Part shown: in pieces, positions 1 to 10,295 of the stretch
How positions within the stretch are numbered: position 1 is the stretch's first letter
How the letters are laid out: each line of letters starts with the position of its first letter
Source: Phycisphaerae bacterium
GTDB lineage: Bacteria; Planctomycetota; Phycisphaerae; UBA1845; PWPN01
DNA: 64,000 nucleotides
Assembly: GCA_030372985.1 (NCBI GenBank)
Contig: JAUCQB010000119.1
Span: forward strand, 1 to 64,000
Reading direction: 5' to 3'
Notes under the pieces: model-generated
Databases searched by the model: none
Seen by the model: the letters and a program-made list of their open reading frames with translations, nothing else
Told to the model about the DNA's origin: nothing
Translations under genes and position numbers: made by a program

Positions 1-22
1 GTCAGATGTGTATAAGAGACAG
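1..22 (+). other. Nextera/Tn5 transposase adapter residue (artefact)
   Basis: Window starts GTCAGATGTGTATAAGAGACAG, the read-1 Nextera adapter 3' part including the 19-bp Tn5 mosaic end. Confidence 0.95.
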
Positions 23-636
23 GCCCGGACCTGGCGGCTGACGAACGGTTCGATGGCCTCGATGAGGGCCTGGGGCACCGGACGCACCGGGTCACTTTCC
101 TTGGCCTCGCACCGGCCGCGGCGTAGACCATCGACCGCCAGCAGGGCATGGTAGACCTCGCCGGGGATCAGTTCCTCGCTGGCTGCCCATTTGAACACGC
201 GCTTGATCCGCCCGATCCGGCAATTGATGTTTCGTCGGCAGAGGCCTTCTTGGATCATCTTCTCGCGTACGGCCCGTAGCCCCCGCGGGCCAAACTGGGC
301 GGCGGGCTGCATACCATAGAGTTCCTTCACCGGGCGCAGGGCGTCGGCGATGTTGTTCAACTCGCGAGCGACGGTACCGTCGGCGTTGCGATAGTACCGC
401 TCGCCGAACAGCCAGTAGCGGGCGATGATTTCCTTGACGGTGATCGGCACCGGACCGGCACGAAGCATACGCCCGTTGGCCAGCCACTCGGCCACCAGCG
501 TGTGGTACTTCTGCATCGCCTCGGCCGATGCGTGGTAGCCGAGGTAGAAGCGTTTGCCCGACAACTCCACATAGCCCTGGAGTGTCGCCTTGTGGATTCG
601 GAACTTGGGGACTCGTTGGGGTAATGAAGCGTTCAC
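1..636 (-). CDS. Tyrosine-type site-specific integrase, N-terminal part (3' truncated by contig end; real sequence ends at about 23)
   Basis: Manual minus-strand reading from GTG at 636: MNASLPQRVPKFRIHKATLQGYVELSGKRFYLGYHASAEAMQKYHTLVAEWLANGRM...ITVKEIIARYWLFGERYYRNADGTVARELNNIADALRPVKELYG...INCRIGRIKRVFKWAASEELIPGEVYHALLAVDGLRRGRCEAKESDPVRPVPQ; typical integrase arm-binding/core-binding layout. ORF track missed it because of the GTG start. Confidence 0.82.
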   Translation of the reverse strand, partial: MNASLPQRVPKFRIHKATLQGYVELSGKRFYLGYHASAEAMQKYHTLVAEWLANGRMLRAGPVPITVKEIIARYWLFGERYYRNADGTVARELNNIADALRPVKELYGMQPAAQFGPRGLRAVREKMIQEGLCRRNINCRIGRIKRVFKWAASEELIPGEVYHALLAVDGLRRGRCEAKESDPVRPVPQALIEAIEPFVSRQVRACLLYTSD

Positions 637-655
637 GGCCGCCTCCCGAAACGTC

Positions 656-672
656 GCGTGTACACTACACGC
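656..672. promoter_or_regulatory. Inverted repeat GCGTGTA-CAC-TACACGC upstream of integrase
   Basis: Perfect 7-bp arms, 3-nt spacer, 20 bp from the integrase start codon. Confidence 0.45.
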
Positions 673-713
673 AATTTGGCCTCGGTTACGGCCGCTCCGC
701 CTTGAAGGCGGGT

Positions 714-730
714 CCCCGCAACTAGCGGGG
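714..730. repeat. Hairpin CCCCGC-AACTA-GCGGGG between integrase and tRNA-Gly
   Basis: Perfect 6-bp arms; a second hairpin CCGCCTT-G-AAGGCGG lies at 697-711. Confidence 0.5.
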
Positions 731-751
731 TCAGCGTACTTTACGTCGAAA

Positions 752-823
752 GCGGGCGACCGGGTTCGAACCGGCAACATTCAGCTTGGAAGGCTGATGC
801 TCTACCAATTGAGCTACGCCCGC
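752..823 (-). tRNA. tRNA-Gly (anticodon TCC)
   Basis: GCGGGCG acceptor pairs CGCCCGC; anticodon stem TCAGC-CTTCCAA-GCTGA; T arm GCCGG-TTCGAAC-CCGGT. Confidence 0.95.
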
Positions 824-1038
824 AAGTCTTTATCTTTCAGGCACTTAGGTTCGCACGGGCACCCCAAAATGTACTGCGAGGTGACCGTTGTTCAGATTAC
901 ATAATACCCATCGTAGCCCCACAAACAAGCGTCTCTGGCCTGAAAACGCGGCAAGACAATCAACCTGGAAAGCCGACGGTTCTCCATGACAAGCAAACTG
1001 CTCGTGAGTGCCCCGACCATATGAAGGTGTGATGACGT

Positions 1039-2451
1039 TCAGCAGGACCGGCCCTCACCCCAAGCCGTGCCCGCCATGATTGCCAGCCGTCGGGCGTGGG
1101 TGGCGATGATGAAGTCGAGGGTGAGATCCTGCGGCAGGAACACGCCGTTGTCATCGTCCCATGAGGCCGTGGCATCGTCGAGGATCATCCACAAGGCCGT
1201 ACCCGCCAAGGGTCCTCCGTTGCTCGCCGATTGCTCACAAAAGGCGTAGTAGAGGTCGCGGAAGAAGCGCTCACGAACGGTCGTCGGCCCTCCGCCAATG
1301 CCTCGCCCGTGGTTGTCGCGAGGAATACCGAACTCCTCGAGCATGAGCGGCTTGCCGAGCACATTATGAGCATCGTCGATCCGCTGCTGGAGGAATTGCC
1401 GGACCCGGTCCATTGCCCTCGTCGTCTGCCCGATCGGGTCCCAGCCCCAGTTCTGCGGCCAGATGTGACAGGTAGCGTAATCGATTGACCAGTGCAGATG
1501 ATTGTCGATGAAGTCCTGTCCGCAGACGCACATCCAGATGTCCGTGTTGCGGCCGACATGCCCCATGTTGTAGTACCCCTCGATGCCGGTGCTGACCATA
1601 TGGTTCGGGTCGATGCTTTTGATGTGGGCGCTCATCTCGCCGATCCAGGTGTTGAGAGCTTTGGACGAGGCCCAGCCTGAGCGGGCCTCGTTGGCCAATT
1701 GCCAGGAGAAGATCGTCGGGTCGTCGCGGTACGTCCGGCCGTTGACCGTGTTCACGCGGTTGACCAGGAGAGTGATGTAGTCCTTGAACCAGCCGCGGAT
1801 GATCGGGTCGGTGTAGAACCCGTCATGATGGCGCGAGCCGAACCTCCAGACGCTGTAGCGGTTCATGCCGCCATAGTCATCCCAGTTGTTGACCAGGGTG
1901 AGCACCACGCGGATGCCGCGGGCGTCGGCGGCAGCCAGAGTCTGATCGAGTGCGATCAGCGTGGCCGTGTCGATGAAGTCGATGGGCCGCTCGCTCGGGC
2001 CAAGCTGCCGATTGGGGGCACACTGGAGACACCCGCTCTGCTCGACCAGGTCCTGAAATGCCCAGATCCGCAGCACCGTCATCGAGCGGGCCTGCATCTC
2101 ATCCAGAATCTCGTCCGCTCCAGCGTGACCGGTCCGGCGATGGATCATCTGATAGTAACTGTTGGTCCCCGCCACATAGATCCGCCGCCCATTGAGCACA
2201 AAATGCTCGCCTTCGCGATGGACGAAGCTGCGATTCTCGGCCGGGGCTGAGTCAGGACGCAATTCTGCCATGATGAGCGTCGTCCACACGAGGCACGGAA
2301 CGATCCGGTGATCACCCCATCCGAGGTGTCTCCAAGCGCGCCCTTTCCGCGCAGCCAGGGTCGCCGGATGCGTCGGCGGATCCTGCAGGAAGGCCGAAGC
2401 CTGCGTGTCTTCTCCGGCGACCAGCCTATCGAAAATCAGGCCCCGGTGCAC
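1039..2451 (-). CDS. Glycoside hydrolase family 5 (mannan endo-1,4-beta-mannosidase-like)
   Basis: FVLNGRRIYVAGTNSYYQM, VVLTLVNNWDDYGGMNRY, DDPTIFSWQLANEARS (acid/base Glu), LMLEEFGIPRDN (nucleophile Glu). The N-terminal ~60 aa may be over-called. Confidence 0.85.
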   Translation of the reverse strand: MHRGLIFDRLVAGEDTQASAFLQDPPTHPATLAARKGRAWRHLGWGDHRIVPCLVWTTLIMAELRPDSAPAENRSFVHREGEHFVLNGRRIYVAGTNSYYQMIHRRTGHAGADEILDEMQARSMTVLRIWAFQDLVEQSGCLQCAPNRQLGPSERPIDFIDTATLIALDQTLAAADARGIRVVLTLVNNWDDYGGMNRYSVWRFGSRHHDGFYTDPIIRGWFKDYITLLVNRVNTVNGRTYRDDPTIFSWQLANEARSGWASSKALNTWIGEMSAHIKSIDPNHMVSTGIEGYYNMGHVGRNTDIWMCVCGQDFIDNHLHWSIDYATCHIWPQNWGWDPIGQTTRAMDRVRQFLQQRIDDAHNVLGKPLMLEEFGIPRDNHGRGIGGGPTTVRERFFRDLYYAFCEQSASNGGPLAGTALWMILDDATASWDDDNGVFLPQDLTLDFIIATHARRLAIMAGTAWGEGRSC

Positions 2452-3073
2452 CCTGGGACAGCGAGTTCCATGCGTTCATCCTCCGTTGGCTCTGCGGCAC
2501 GGAGGCCGAAGACAAAGTCGCCGCTGAGCCCTTGCAGGATGCGACCGGTGAGCCGAGAGGCAGTCCTCAGGGCCGTTCCGAACTGGCCAAGGCCCTGCCG
2601 CGAGCGGTCGAATGCTGATCCGGTTGCCGTCCGGGACGCGCTTGGCAGACTGGTGGCACCCGTCTCCGACGCTGTCAGACGTGGCTCCTTTGGGTGGACG
2701 AGGTCGGACTGATTGAGCTGGATTCTGAACGTTTTCGAGCACGATCCGCGCCGGGTTCTCTGATGGTTTTTCGGCCGGCTGGGAGGCCGCTTGGCTTCTG
2801 CCGGCTCTGGCCTCTCCTTCTCGTTTATCAGCGTTACCCCCGCTGTTTATGGAACCGTGCAGCATCGCGCTTGTGGAAACGCCGAAATCGCTTATGATTC
2901 CTGCCGCAGATCATGGCATCCGCGATCAGACGCTGAACGACTCCATGCGTCAGCGTGGGCGAATCTGGAAGACGCGGGGCAACAACCAGGCACGCCCTGG
3001 CCACGTAGCCGGGTGAAGCCGTCTGGTGACTGTGGGTCGAAGCACCGATAGACCCCCAAACGGAGAAACCATC

Positions 3074-3382
3074 ATGAACATCGTGGGCTTGATTATTCAG
3101 TTGATCAGCGGCGCGGTCGGCGGCAATGCTGCCGGAGCACTTCTCAAGAAGTTCAGCCTTGGGACGGCCGGCAATTCCATCGTCGGCATTCTCGGTGGCG
3201 GAGTGGGCGGCCAGATTCTCGCAGCTCTCGGCGTCGGCGCCGCCGGTGCCGCTACCGGTGGGGATGCGAGTTCGCTCGACGTTGCCAGCATCATATCCAG
3301 CATCGCCGGCGGCGGCGTCGGCGGGGGCGTGCTGATGGCCATCATCGGTCTTATTCGCGGGCAAATGAAGAAGCCATCGTGA
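3074..3382 (+). CDS. Small Gly-rich hydrophobic protein (glycine-zipper-like), unknown function
   Basis: [55 protein letters not shown]...; preceded by ggagaaaccatc. Confidence 0.7.
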   Translation: MNIVGLIIQLISGAVGGNAAGALLKKFSLGTAGNSIVGILGGGVGGQILAALGVGAAGAATGGDASSLDVASIISSIAGGGVGGGVLMAIIGLIRGQMKKPS

Positions 3383-3440
3383 CCGCTCGCTGTGCATCGC
3401 ATGGCCGTTATCGTTCGCCAGCCAGTCTGCATCGATGACC

Positions 3441-5333
3441 CTATTCCTGCGGCTCGCGGCGATTCGTCGAGCGCGTTCCGGGTTTGACCTTGGGGTCGGG
3501 TGCAGACACTTTCGGCTGAGCCGGCGTGGTCTTGAAGATGCCGAGCAAGTTCCGTGGGCGGCTGGCCAAAGGCGATTTTTTCAGGTGCAGCTGTGTCGGC
3601 TGACCGGGGCTCTGCTGGATCTTCTCAGACACCGCCGGTTGCCCCGGCTTCACGACGCGCGGCGTTGTCTGGGCCGGCGGGGTCGACGCTTTCCCCGCCT
3701 GAGGTAGCGTCGGTCGCACCTGGGCGGGCTTTGGCGCACTCCGATCCTCTGATGGCCCTTTCTTGGGTTCGGAGGATCGGATCGTCGGGACAGGAACGGG
3801 CTGCTTCGACGTGGTCGCCGGTTTTGGGGTCTCCACGTCCTTGCGATGGTCCTTGTATTGCCGTGTTTCGGCAATGGTCTGGCGGTACTGCTTGATTCGG
3901 TCCTGCGAGACCGATTCAAACCGGACGGGCAGGTCCGGGCGTTTTACCGTCTTGCTCAGCGGCTCGACTACTTCGGGCTGAACGGTCACACGGAAGTCAA
4001 TGTCGTGCCGAGCCTCCAGTTTCGGAGGCGTCGGATACGTGCGAGGTGGCCGGGCCTCCGGATGGTCGCGCCGGTGGTTGTATTCGTCACGCAGACGCCG
4101 GGTGAACTCGTCCGGGGCCATGTGCTGCGTGGCAACATACCGGGCAAAGACCGGATCATAGCCATAGCGGCTGTTGTGGAAGGAAACCACCGGATAAATG
4201 CCCGATCGGAAGAACGCGCGATCGTAATAGTCGCCGAAGTAGAAATGGTCATATCGAGGCCGGGCGAATAGATCTCCGATGAGCAAAGACACGTTGACCA
4301 CCGCATTGGGTGAATACACAAAGGCACGGCGGGCCAGGACTTGCGGAGCCACACGGATGGGCGCGAACAGCACCCCCCGGCGAGGCACAATATGGTCCCA
4401 GTAGCCGCTCACGAAGACATAGCCGCTCGGTGTCCACACGTAGTGATCTGGAACCCAGACCCAATCATCCTTCGGCGGAATCCAGCATCCCGGCCGCCAG
4501 AGATACGTCGTTTGGCGCCACACCCAGACGCCCGGGACCCAGATGTGATTTGGCCTGGGTGGTTGACCAACCGGTCCGCTCTCGAGTGATTCGGGCGGCG
4601 GTGGCAGGTATTGCACCGTTTCAACGCTGTCGGTCTGCCAGAACCCGGAGACCCACTGGAAACCGCCCTGGACCCCGCGCCAGTAGCCCGGGACGAACTG
4701 TCTCTCCGGCGGCATGTTTCGCCAGATGCCGCTGACCCAGATGAAGTCGGAGCGCTCGTCGTCCCAGCCCCAGTAACCAGGAATCCAGGCCACATCATCA
4801 CCTTGAGGACGCTGGTCTGGCGGGACCTCATCGATCAGGGCCGGCGGGGGTTTGGAGACAATAAACCCCGGCGTTGGATCGAAAATGACGGGCACGGCAA
4901 ACGCCTCGTGCACCAAACCGCGATTCTCGACTACGTACGGACTCTCCACCGGGATGATCGGAGCGGCCGGCGCTGGCGGCACTACCGGTGCTCGCGGAAC
5001 TGCTGTGACTACTGGCGCTGGCGGCGCTACCGGGACTACTGGCGCCGGCGGGGCAGGAGGGGGCGGCTGGATGCGAACTTCTGGCGGCCGCTGTTGGATG
5101 CGGTCGCTGCTGTTTCGCCTCTCCTTGCTGTCGCGATCGCGCCGGTTCTCATCCTTCTCCCTGTCGGGTTGTCTCTCGCGCCCGCGATCATCGGGCTGTT
5201 CATACCGTTGCGGGTAGCGGTGCCGGTCTTTGCGGAAGCGATCTCCATGATCGTCTCCACATCCGGTCAGGGACATCGAAACGGCCAGAACCAACCAGAC
5301 TCCGGGTAGCAGGTATTTTACTGGATTGTTCAT
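3441..5333 (-). CDS. YXWGXW-repeat lipoprotein
   Basis: Lipobox LTGC; repeats [72 protein letters not shown]; charged/Pro-rich linkers. Confidence 0.85.
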   Translation of the reverse strand: MNNPVKYLLPGVWLVLAVSMSLTGCGDDHGDRFRKDRHRYPQRYEQPDDRGRERQPDREKDENRRDRDSKERRNSSDRIQQRPPEVRIQPPPPAPPAPVVPVAPPAPVVTAVPRAPVVPPAPAAPIIPVESPYVVENRGLVHEAFAVPVIFDPTPGFIVSKPPPALIDEVPPDQRPQGDDVAWIPGYWGWDDERSDFIWVSGIWRNMPPERQFVPGYWRGVQGGFQWVSGFWQTDSVETVQYLPPPPESLESGPVGQPPRPNHIWVPGVWVWRQTTYLWRPGCWIPPKDDWVWVPDHYVWTPSGYVFVSGYWDHIVPRRGVLFAPIRVAPQVLARRAFVYSPNAVVNVSLLIGDLFARPRYDHFYFGDYYDRAFFRSGIYPVVSFHNSRYGYDPVFARYVATQHMAPDEFTRRLRDEYNHRRDHPEARPPRTYPTPPKLEARHDIDFRVTVQPEVVEPLSKTVKRPDLPVRFESVSQDRIKQYRQTIAETRQYKDHRKDVETPKPATTSKQPVPVPTIRSSEPKKGPSEDRSAPKPAQVRPTLPQAGKASTPPAQTTPRVVKPGQPAVSEKIQQSPGQPTQLHLKKSPLASRPRNLLGIFKTTPAQPKVSAPDPKVKPGTRSTNRREPQE

Positions 5334-5703
5334 AGCAGGTTCCTTCAGGCATCAGGGGCTTTGCTCAAAGCGCGGTCACCGGAAACCATGAAGCCTTGAT
5401 TCTAGCCAACCTTCACCTTCCATGCCATCATCATACCCTCTCGGCCATGCCGAGAGAGGCCCGGCCTGCTCCCGCGCGAACCCTGGGACACAATGCGCGT
5501 TCGCATGATCGGCCGCAGGCTGAGCAGTGGATTCGTCAGCATGGCTCGACTGGCGCACATGGTTGTTGCAGGGTGTCCGCTTGACCGCAGCGCCCAAGCA
5601 TATGATCCTGTCGTCCATGGACGATCTTGTGTTCACATGGCGTCTCGCCGCTGGGCCTCTGTGAGTTGCCCTGGGCGGCGGGCTGATCCGAAGGGGGCTT
5701 CAG

Positions 5704-7039
5704 ATGACTCGGCTACCGTCGATTGGGTGCCTGGTAGTGGTCCCGCAGGCTTTCAACCAGGTGCTCAGCGCCTCAGGCGCGCCGCAGGCGACGACCGCGC
5801 CGGCCTTGGCTCTGCCGACGCCTCAGCAGGTCGCTTGGCAGGACATGGAAGTGGGCATGTTCGTCCACTTCGCGCCCAATACCTGGCAGGACCAGGAGTA
5901 CGAAGATCTCTCCACGCCTTTGAGCAAGATCAACCCGGAGAAGCTGGATACGGATCAGTGGGTTCGTGCGGCCGAGGCGATGGGGGCCCGATACATCGTC
6001 TTCGTGGCCAAGCACGTCGGCGGTTTCTGCATGTGGCAGACTGAGACGACCGACTACGGCATCAAGAATACGCCGTGGCGGGGGGGCAAGGGCGACGTCC
6101 TTCGCGACCTGTCCGAATCATGTCGCAGGAAGGGCATCCAGCTCGGCGTCTATCTCAGTCCGCAGGACCGCAAGCACCGCGCGGGGATCGGCGGCAAGTG
6201 TAGCGACCCCAAGGACCAGGACACGTACAACAAGCTCTACCGTCAGCAGCTCGCCGAGGTGCTCACCCGCCACGGCACGATGGTCGAGGTCTGGTTTGAC
6301 GGCAGCAACGTGATCGACGTGGCCGACATCCTCAAGCAGTACGCCCCGAAGGCGATGGTCTTTCAGGGGCCGTGCGCGACCATCCGCTGGGTGGGCAACG
6401 AGGATGGTTTTGCTCCGTATCCGGCGTGGAACTCCGTCCCCCTGGCGGCGGCGAAATCGGGCGTGGCGACGGCCGAGCATGGAGACCCGAACGGAACCGC
6501 CTGGCTGCCGAACGAGTGCGACGCCCGCATTCGCCGCGAGTGGTTCTGGAACACGAAAAATGCCCCGACGCTCAAGACGGTCGATCAGCTCATGGAGATG
6601 TACTATCGTTCCGTGGGCCACGGGGCGGTGCTGCTGCTGAACCAGACGCCGGATACGACCGGCCTCATCCCCGAGAGCGACGTTCGGCGGGGGGCCGAAT
6701 TCGCAGCCGAGGTCAAACGCCGCTTTGGAACCAGCATCGCCGAAACCCGCGGGCAGGGCGAGACGGTTGAGCTGTCCGCTTGCCCGGCCGACGACGATAG
6801 ACCACGTCATCACCATGGAGGACATCGCCCAGGGCGAGCGGGTGCGGGAATACGTAGTCGAGGGCTGGGACGGTCATCAATGGAAAGAGCTCTGCCAGGG
6901 CACGGCCATTGGCCGCAAGAAGATCGACCGCGTCAAAGCCACGGAAGTGAGTCGGATCCGCTTGCGCATCACGGCCAGCGCCGTCACGCCGGTCATCCGT
7001 AAACTGGCGGTCTACAGAACAGCCAATAGGACACGATAG
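5704..7039 (+). CDS. Alpha-L-fucosidase (GH29) with C-terminal discoidin-like region, apparent +1-nt frameshift near 6775
   Basis: MFVHFAPNTWQDQEYED, GARYIVFVAKHVGGFCMWQTETTDYGIKNTPWRGGKGDVL, MVEVWFDGSN; the C-terminus continues in another frame (TTIDHVITMEDIAQGERVREYVVEGWDGHQWKELCQGTAIGRKKIDRV). Confidence 0.8.
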
Positions 7040-7298
7040 GTAGTTCTGACCTGTTTCCGTGGGACCCCTTTCAGGGTCCCAGCCTGAGAGGCCATCCGCC
7101 ATAGCGCCATCGCGACAAAACGGACGTGCGAATGGACACTTTTGGGTATAATGCGGGTGTGCACGGCCGGCACGTCTTTTGAGGCCGGCACCACAAGCGA
7201 CGCGCGGAATCGAGCGAGTCGGCCGTCCGATCCCGGGGATCTCGTTTCCGCGCCGCTCGAAGAGCATTTCGGTACAAACGAGCGTCGAGGGTGGCCTC

Positions 7299-8861
7299 AT
7301 GCGTACTGTACGGGCAGAGACGGCGGACTGGCTTCAGGTGCTTGCCCAGCTTGAAGATAACCCCTGGGCGATGACTCTCGTGCCGACGCTCCGGCTCCAC
7401 TGGTTCATTCGTCTGCGGTGGATCTTCCTGGCGGGGGCAGTGGCCGTTCTGGCCCTTGAACGCTTCATCCTGCCCGCCAGCCAGCGCCCGTTCTCCCTGG
7501 CCGTGCTGCTCATTGTGCTGGCCTGGGTCAATCTCATCTGGCTTGTCGTCTCGCGTTTTCTCTTCCGGCAGCTCGCCCGGAATCCGAAGGCCCTTCGCAG
7601 CCAGGTCGAGCGGTTTGCCTGGTTCGCCAACGCCCAGGTGGCGGTTGACCTGCTGCTCCTGACGGCCATCCTGCGCTACACCGGCGGCGTCGAGAATCCC
7701 CTGGCGATCTTCTACCTGTTTCACATGGCCATCGTCTCCCTGCTGCTCAAGCGATGGCAGGCGGTCCTGCAGGGCGTATGGGCCCTGTTGTTGTACGGCG
7801 TGCTGGTGTTCGGCGAGTGGCGGCAGTGGCTCACGCCGCACTACACCTTCCTGCCGACATTCGCCGCCGGCCCGTACAGCCAGCCGGAATACGTCGTAGC
7901 CGCGTTCGTAGTTGTCGCATGCGGCATCTTCGGCACGCTCTATTTCACCCTGCACATCGCCGGCCGCTTCCAGGAGCAGGAACGCCAGCTTCAGAGAGCA
8001 AACAGCGCGTTGCAGCAGTCGCAACGGGCGATTCAGGACCTCCAGCGACGACGATCGCGCTTCATGCAGACGGCGGCCCATCAGCTCAAGAGCCCTTTGG
8101 CGGCGATCCAGTCGATCACGGAACTGATCCGCGCCGGCCTGGTGCCGCCCGAGGCGATACCCGGGACCTGCGGAAAAATCGTCCATCGCTGCCAGGATGG
8201 CATCGTACAGGTCACTGAGCTGCTGACCCTGGCGCGCGTCCAGGAGGCCGATCCCGCTCGGCACCGGCAGGCGGGGTCCGATGTTCGGGAGGCCGTTTAC
8301 GAGTTGTTCAGCCGGTTTCGCCCGGTGGCGGAGGGCAAGCAGATTGAGCTGGTATCCTCCGTGCCGCCCGACGAAGAATTGACCGTTTGCGTCGACGCCC
8401 GCGACCTGCGCGACTGCGTCGGCAATCTGATCGAAAACGCGATCAAGTACACCCCCGGGCCCGGCACCGTGACGGTGACGGTCATGCCGGAGCGGTCCGA
8501 CGGCGAGCTCACCGCAGTACTCATCAACGTGACGGACACCGGCGTGGGAATCGATCCGAACCTGGCGGTGTCGCCCGACGGCGAGTCGGGCCACGAAGCC
8601 GTGTTCGACGCTTTCCGCCGGGGAGCAAACGTGATCGCGGCCGGTATCCCAGGCACGGGGCTCGGCTTGTCGATCGTTCGGGAGGTGGTTGAGCAGGCCG
8701 GTGGCCAGATTGTGGTCAGCTCTTGTCCGGGTCAGGGATCGAGCTTCAGCCTCACGTTCCCGTCGCCTTCCACCAGCAGAAGCCGGCCGCAAATCCGAAA
8801 CACGCGGGCGAGCCAAGTGGTACTCGAGGAATCGGCGGATGACGCCTCGTCCCCAGGTTAG
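7299..8861 (+). CDS. Membrane sensor histidine kinase
   Basis: Multiple TM segments, HisKA QTAAHQLKSPLAAIQSITEL, HATPase boxes NLIENAIKYTPG, DTGVGIDP, GTGLGLSIVREVVEQAGG. Confidence 0.9.
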   Translation: MRTVRAETADWLQVLAQLEDNPWAMTLVPTLRLHWFIRLRWIFLAGAVAVLALERFILPASQRPFSLAVLLIVLAWVNLIWLVVSRFLFRQLARNPKALRSQVERFAWFANAQVAVDLLLLTAILRYTGGVENPLAIFYLFHMAIVSLLLKRWQAVLQGVWALLLYGVLVFGEWRQWLTPHYTFLPTFAAGPYSQPEYVVAAFVVVACGIFGTLYFTLHIAGRFQEQERQLQRANSALQQSQRAIQDLQRRRSRFMQTAAHQLKSPLAAIQSITELIRAGLVPPEAIPGTCGKIVHRCQDGIVQVTELLTLARVQEADPARHRQAGSDVREAVYELFSRFRPVAEGKQIELVSSVPPDEELTVCVDARDLRDCVGNLIENAIKYTPGPGTVTVTVMPERSDGELTAVLINVTDTGVGIDPNLAVSPDGESGHEAVFDAFRRGANVIAAGIPGTGLGLSIVREVVEQAGGQIVVSSCPGQGSSFSLTFPSPSTSRSRPQIRNTRASQVVLEESADDASSPG

Positions 8862-8885
8862 CGTCGTCGCCCCTGTGACGCGGCG

Positions 8886-9302
8886 TTACGGCGCGGCCGT
8901 CTTGTTTTCCAGAACCCACTTCACCGCCTCGCGAACGGTGACCGGATCGAACGGCTTTTCCAGAAACAGGTCGCCCGACGCCGTCCCCGGGCACACCTCG
9001 CTGTAGTAGTCCTGCCCGATTTTCTCGCCGATCGCCGAGATCATGATGATCGGAATGGCCTTGAGTTGCTCGTCGTGCCGCATCTCGCACGCGACCCGCA
9101 GCCCCTCCGAGGGGTCCGTGAGCATGATGTCCAGCATGACAAGGTCGGGGGGCTGCCGCCGCATTGACTCCATCCCGCCCGAGCCCGTCAGCGAACATGA
9201 GACCTCATAGCCTTCCGGCTCGAGGATCATTTTCACGACCAGGTGCATGTCCGGGTCGTCGTCGATCAGCAGGATCCGGCAGTTCTTGTCGTTCATCGCC
9301 AC
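8886..9302 (-). CDS. Single-domain response regulator (receiver only)
   Basis: RILLIDDDPDMH, LVMLDIMLTD, IIMISA, FLEKPFDP; no output domain. Confidence 0.88.
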   Translation of the reverse strand: MAMNDKNCRILLIDDDPDMHLVVKMILEPEGYEVSCSLTGSGGMESMRRQPPDLVMLDIMLTDPSEGLRVACEMRHDEQLKAIPIIMISAIGEKIGQDYYSEVCPGTASGDLFLEKPFDPVTVREAVKWVLENKTAAP

Positions 9303-9325
9303 CGCCCCCTGTTTGCCTGCGCCTG

Positions 9326-9772
9326 TCAGCCGGTCGCCGCCAGTTGAAGCCTCGCACCCTGCAGGCGGCTGCTCAGCGTCCGCGAGACCTGGATCAACAG
9401 GCGGTAGCCCAGGACGGCGTCTTTTTCACAGAGCTCGCGTAACCCCGCGGCCTCGACAAGCAGAGCCCGGCCGGCTGCTCGCGCAACGCAGGTTGCAGTA
9501 TGTTTGTAGGGCTCGACAAGGGCAGACCAGCCCGTAATCTCGCCTCCGACTACAGTATCCACGACACACTGCCTGCCGCCCTGCAAGTGATACGTTACGT
9601 CGATCTCCCCCTGTCGCACGATGTACATCGAGCGAACCGGCTCACCCTCTCGCCACAACACTTCGCCGGTTTTGAACTCGCGCTCGTCGGTGATGGCCGC
9701 GACGGCTTTCAGGTGGTCGGCGGGCACGCCGGCCAGGCAGGCCAGGGACCGCAGTGTTTCGACGGGGACCAT
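9326..9772 (-). CDS. Cyclic-nucleotide-binding domain protein lacking a DNA-binding domain
   Basis: FKTGEVLWREGEPVRSMYIVRQGEIDVTYHLQGGRQCVVDTVVGGEITGWSALVEPYKHTATCVARAAG; ends without HTH. Confidence 0.82.
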   Translation of the reverse strand: MVPVETLRSLACLAGVPADHLKAVAAITDEREFKTGEVLWREGEPVRSMYIVRQGEIDVTYHLQGGRQCVVDTVVGGEITGWSALVEPYKHTATCVARAAGRALLVEAAGLRELCEKDAVLGYRLLIQVSRTLSSRLQGARLQLAATG

Positions 9773-9776
9773 GCGT

Positions 9777-10241
9777 TTATCTCCATGTGGCAAGAAGCTT
9801 CAAGACCATATCCGAAGCCCGCCCGATGCACGCTCGCACGGGCAAGGTACACTCCTGGCCGAAGGTCAGCACCTCGGCGGCTTCGACGGCGACCAGCCGG
9901 ATGTTTTCGTCATCCGGGAGCCGCGCGCCCGCTTGCCGCCCGAGAGCCAGCGCCGTGTGCAGATCGGCGTCGTGTGACGAGCCGCTGTGTCGCGTGGGTA
10001 CGTCCCGGAGCGTCAGCACGCGAATGCTTCCCGGTTCGCCGCCGTTGCAGATGGCATCCACGAGGATCACGCGGCCGTAACCGATCATTCGCTCCATCAG
10101 CCGCAGGCCGCCGTGGTAGTCCTCATCCAGTTCGACGGCCGGCAGGTCGGCAATCCGGGTCCGCAGGTGCTGGACAACGCGCAGCCCCACGCTGTCATCG
10201 GTGAGCAGGGGGTTCCCCAGGCCCAGAATGAGCGTCGTCAT
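9777..10241 (-). CDS. Hydrogenase maturation protease (HycI/HoxW family)
   Basis: MTTLILGLGNPLLTDDSVGLRVVQHL, VILVDAICNGGEPG, SSHDADLHTALALG. Confidence 0.9.
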   Translation of the reverse strand: MTTLILGLGNPLLTDDSVGLRVVQHLRTRIADLPAVELDEDYHGGLRLMERMIGYGRVILVDAICNGGEPGSIRVLTLRDVPTRHSGSSHDADLHTALALGRQAGARLPDDENIRLVAVEAAEVLTFGQECTLPVRACIGRASDMVLKLLATWR

Positions 10242-10295
10242 CACGCCTGGTGTCTGGGCCGGGTCTGCAGGCGCTGCAAGCATCGGGCGGACTCC

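Noticed and set aside
92-487. 131-aa minus-strand ORF from the track
   Set aside because: Wrong frame; the adjacent GTG-initiated frame gives a convincing integrase
7071-8816. 581-aa minus-strand ORF
   Set aside because: Antisense of the histidine kinase, compositionally shadow-like
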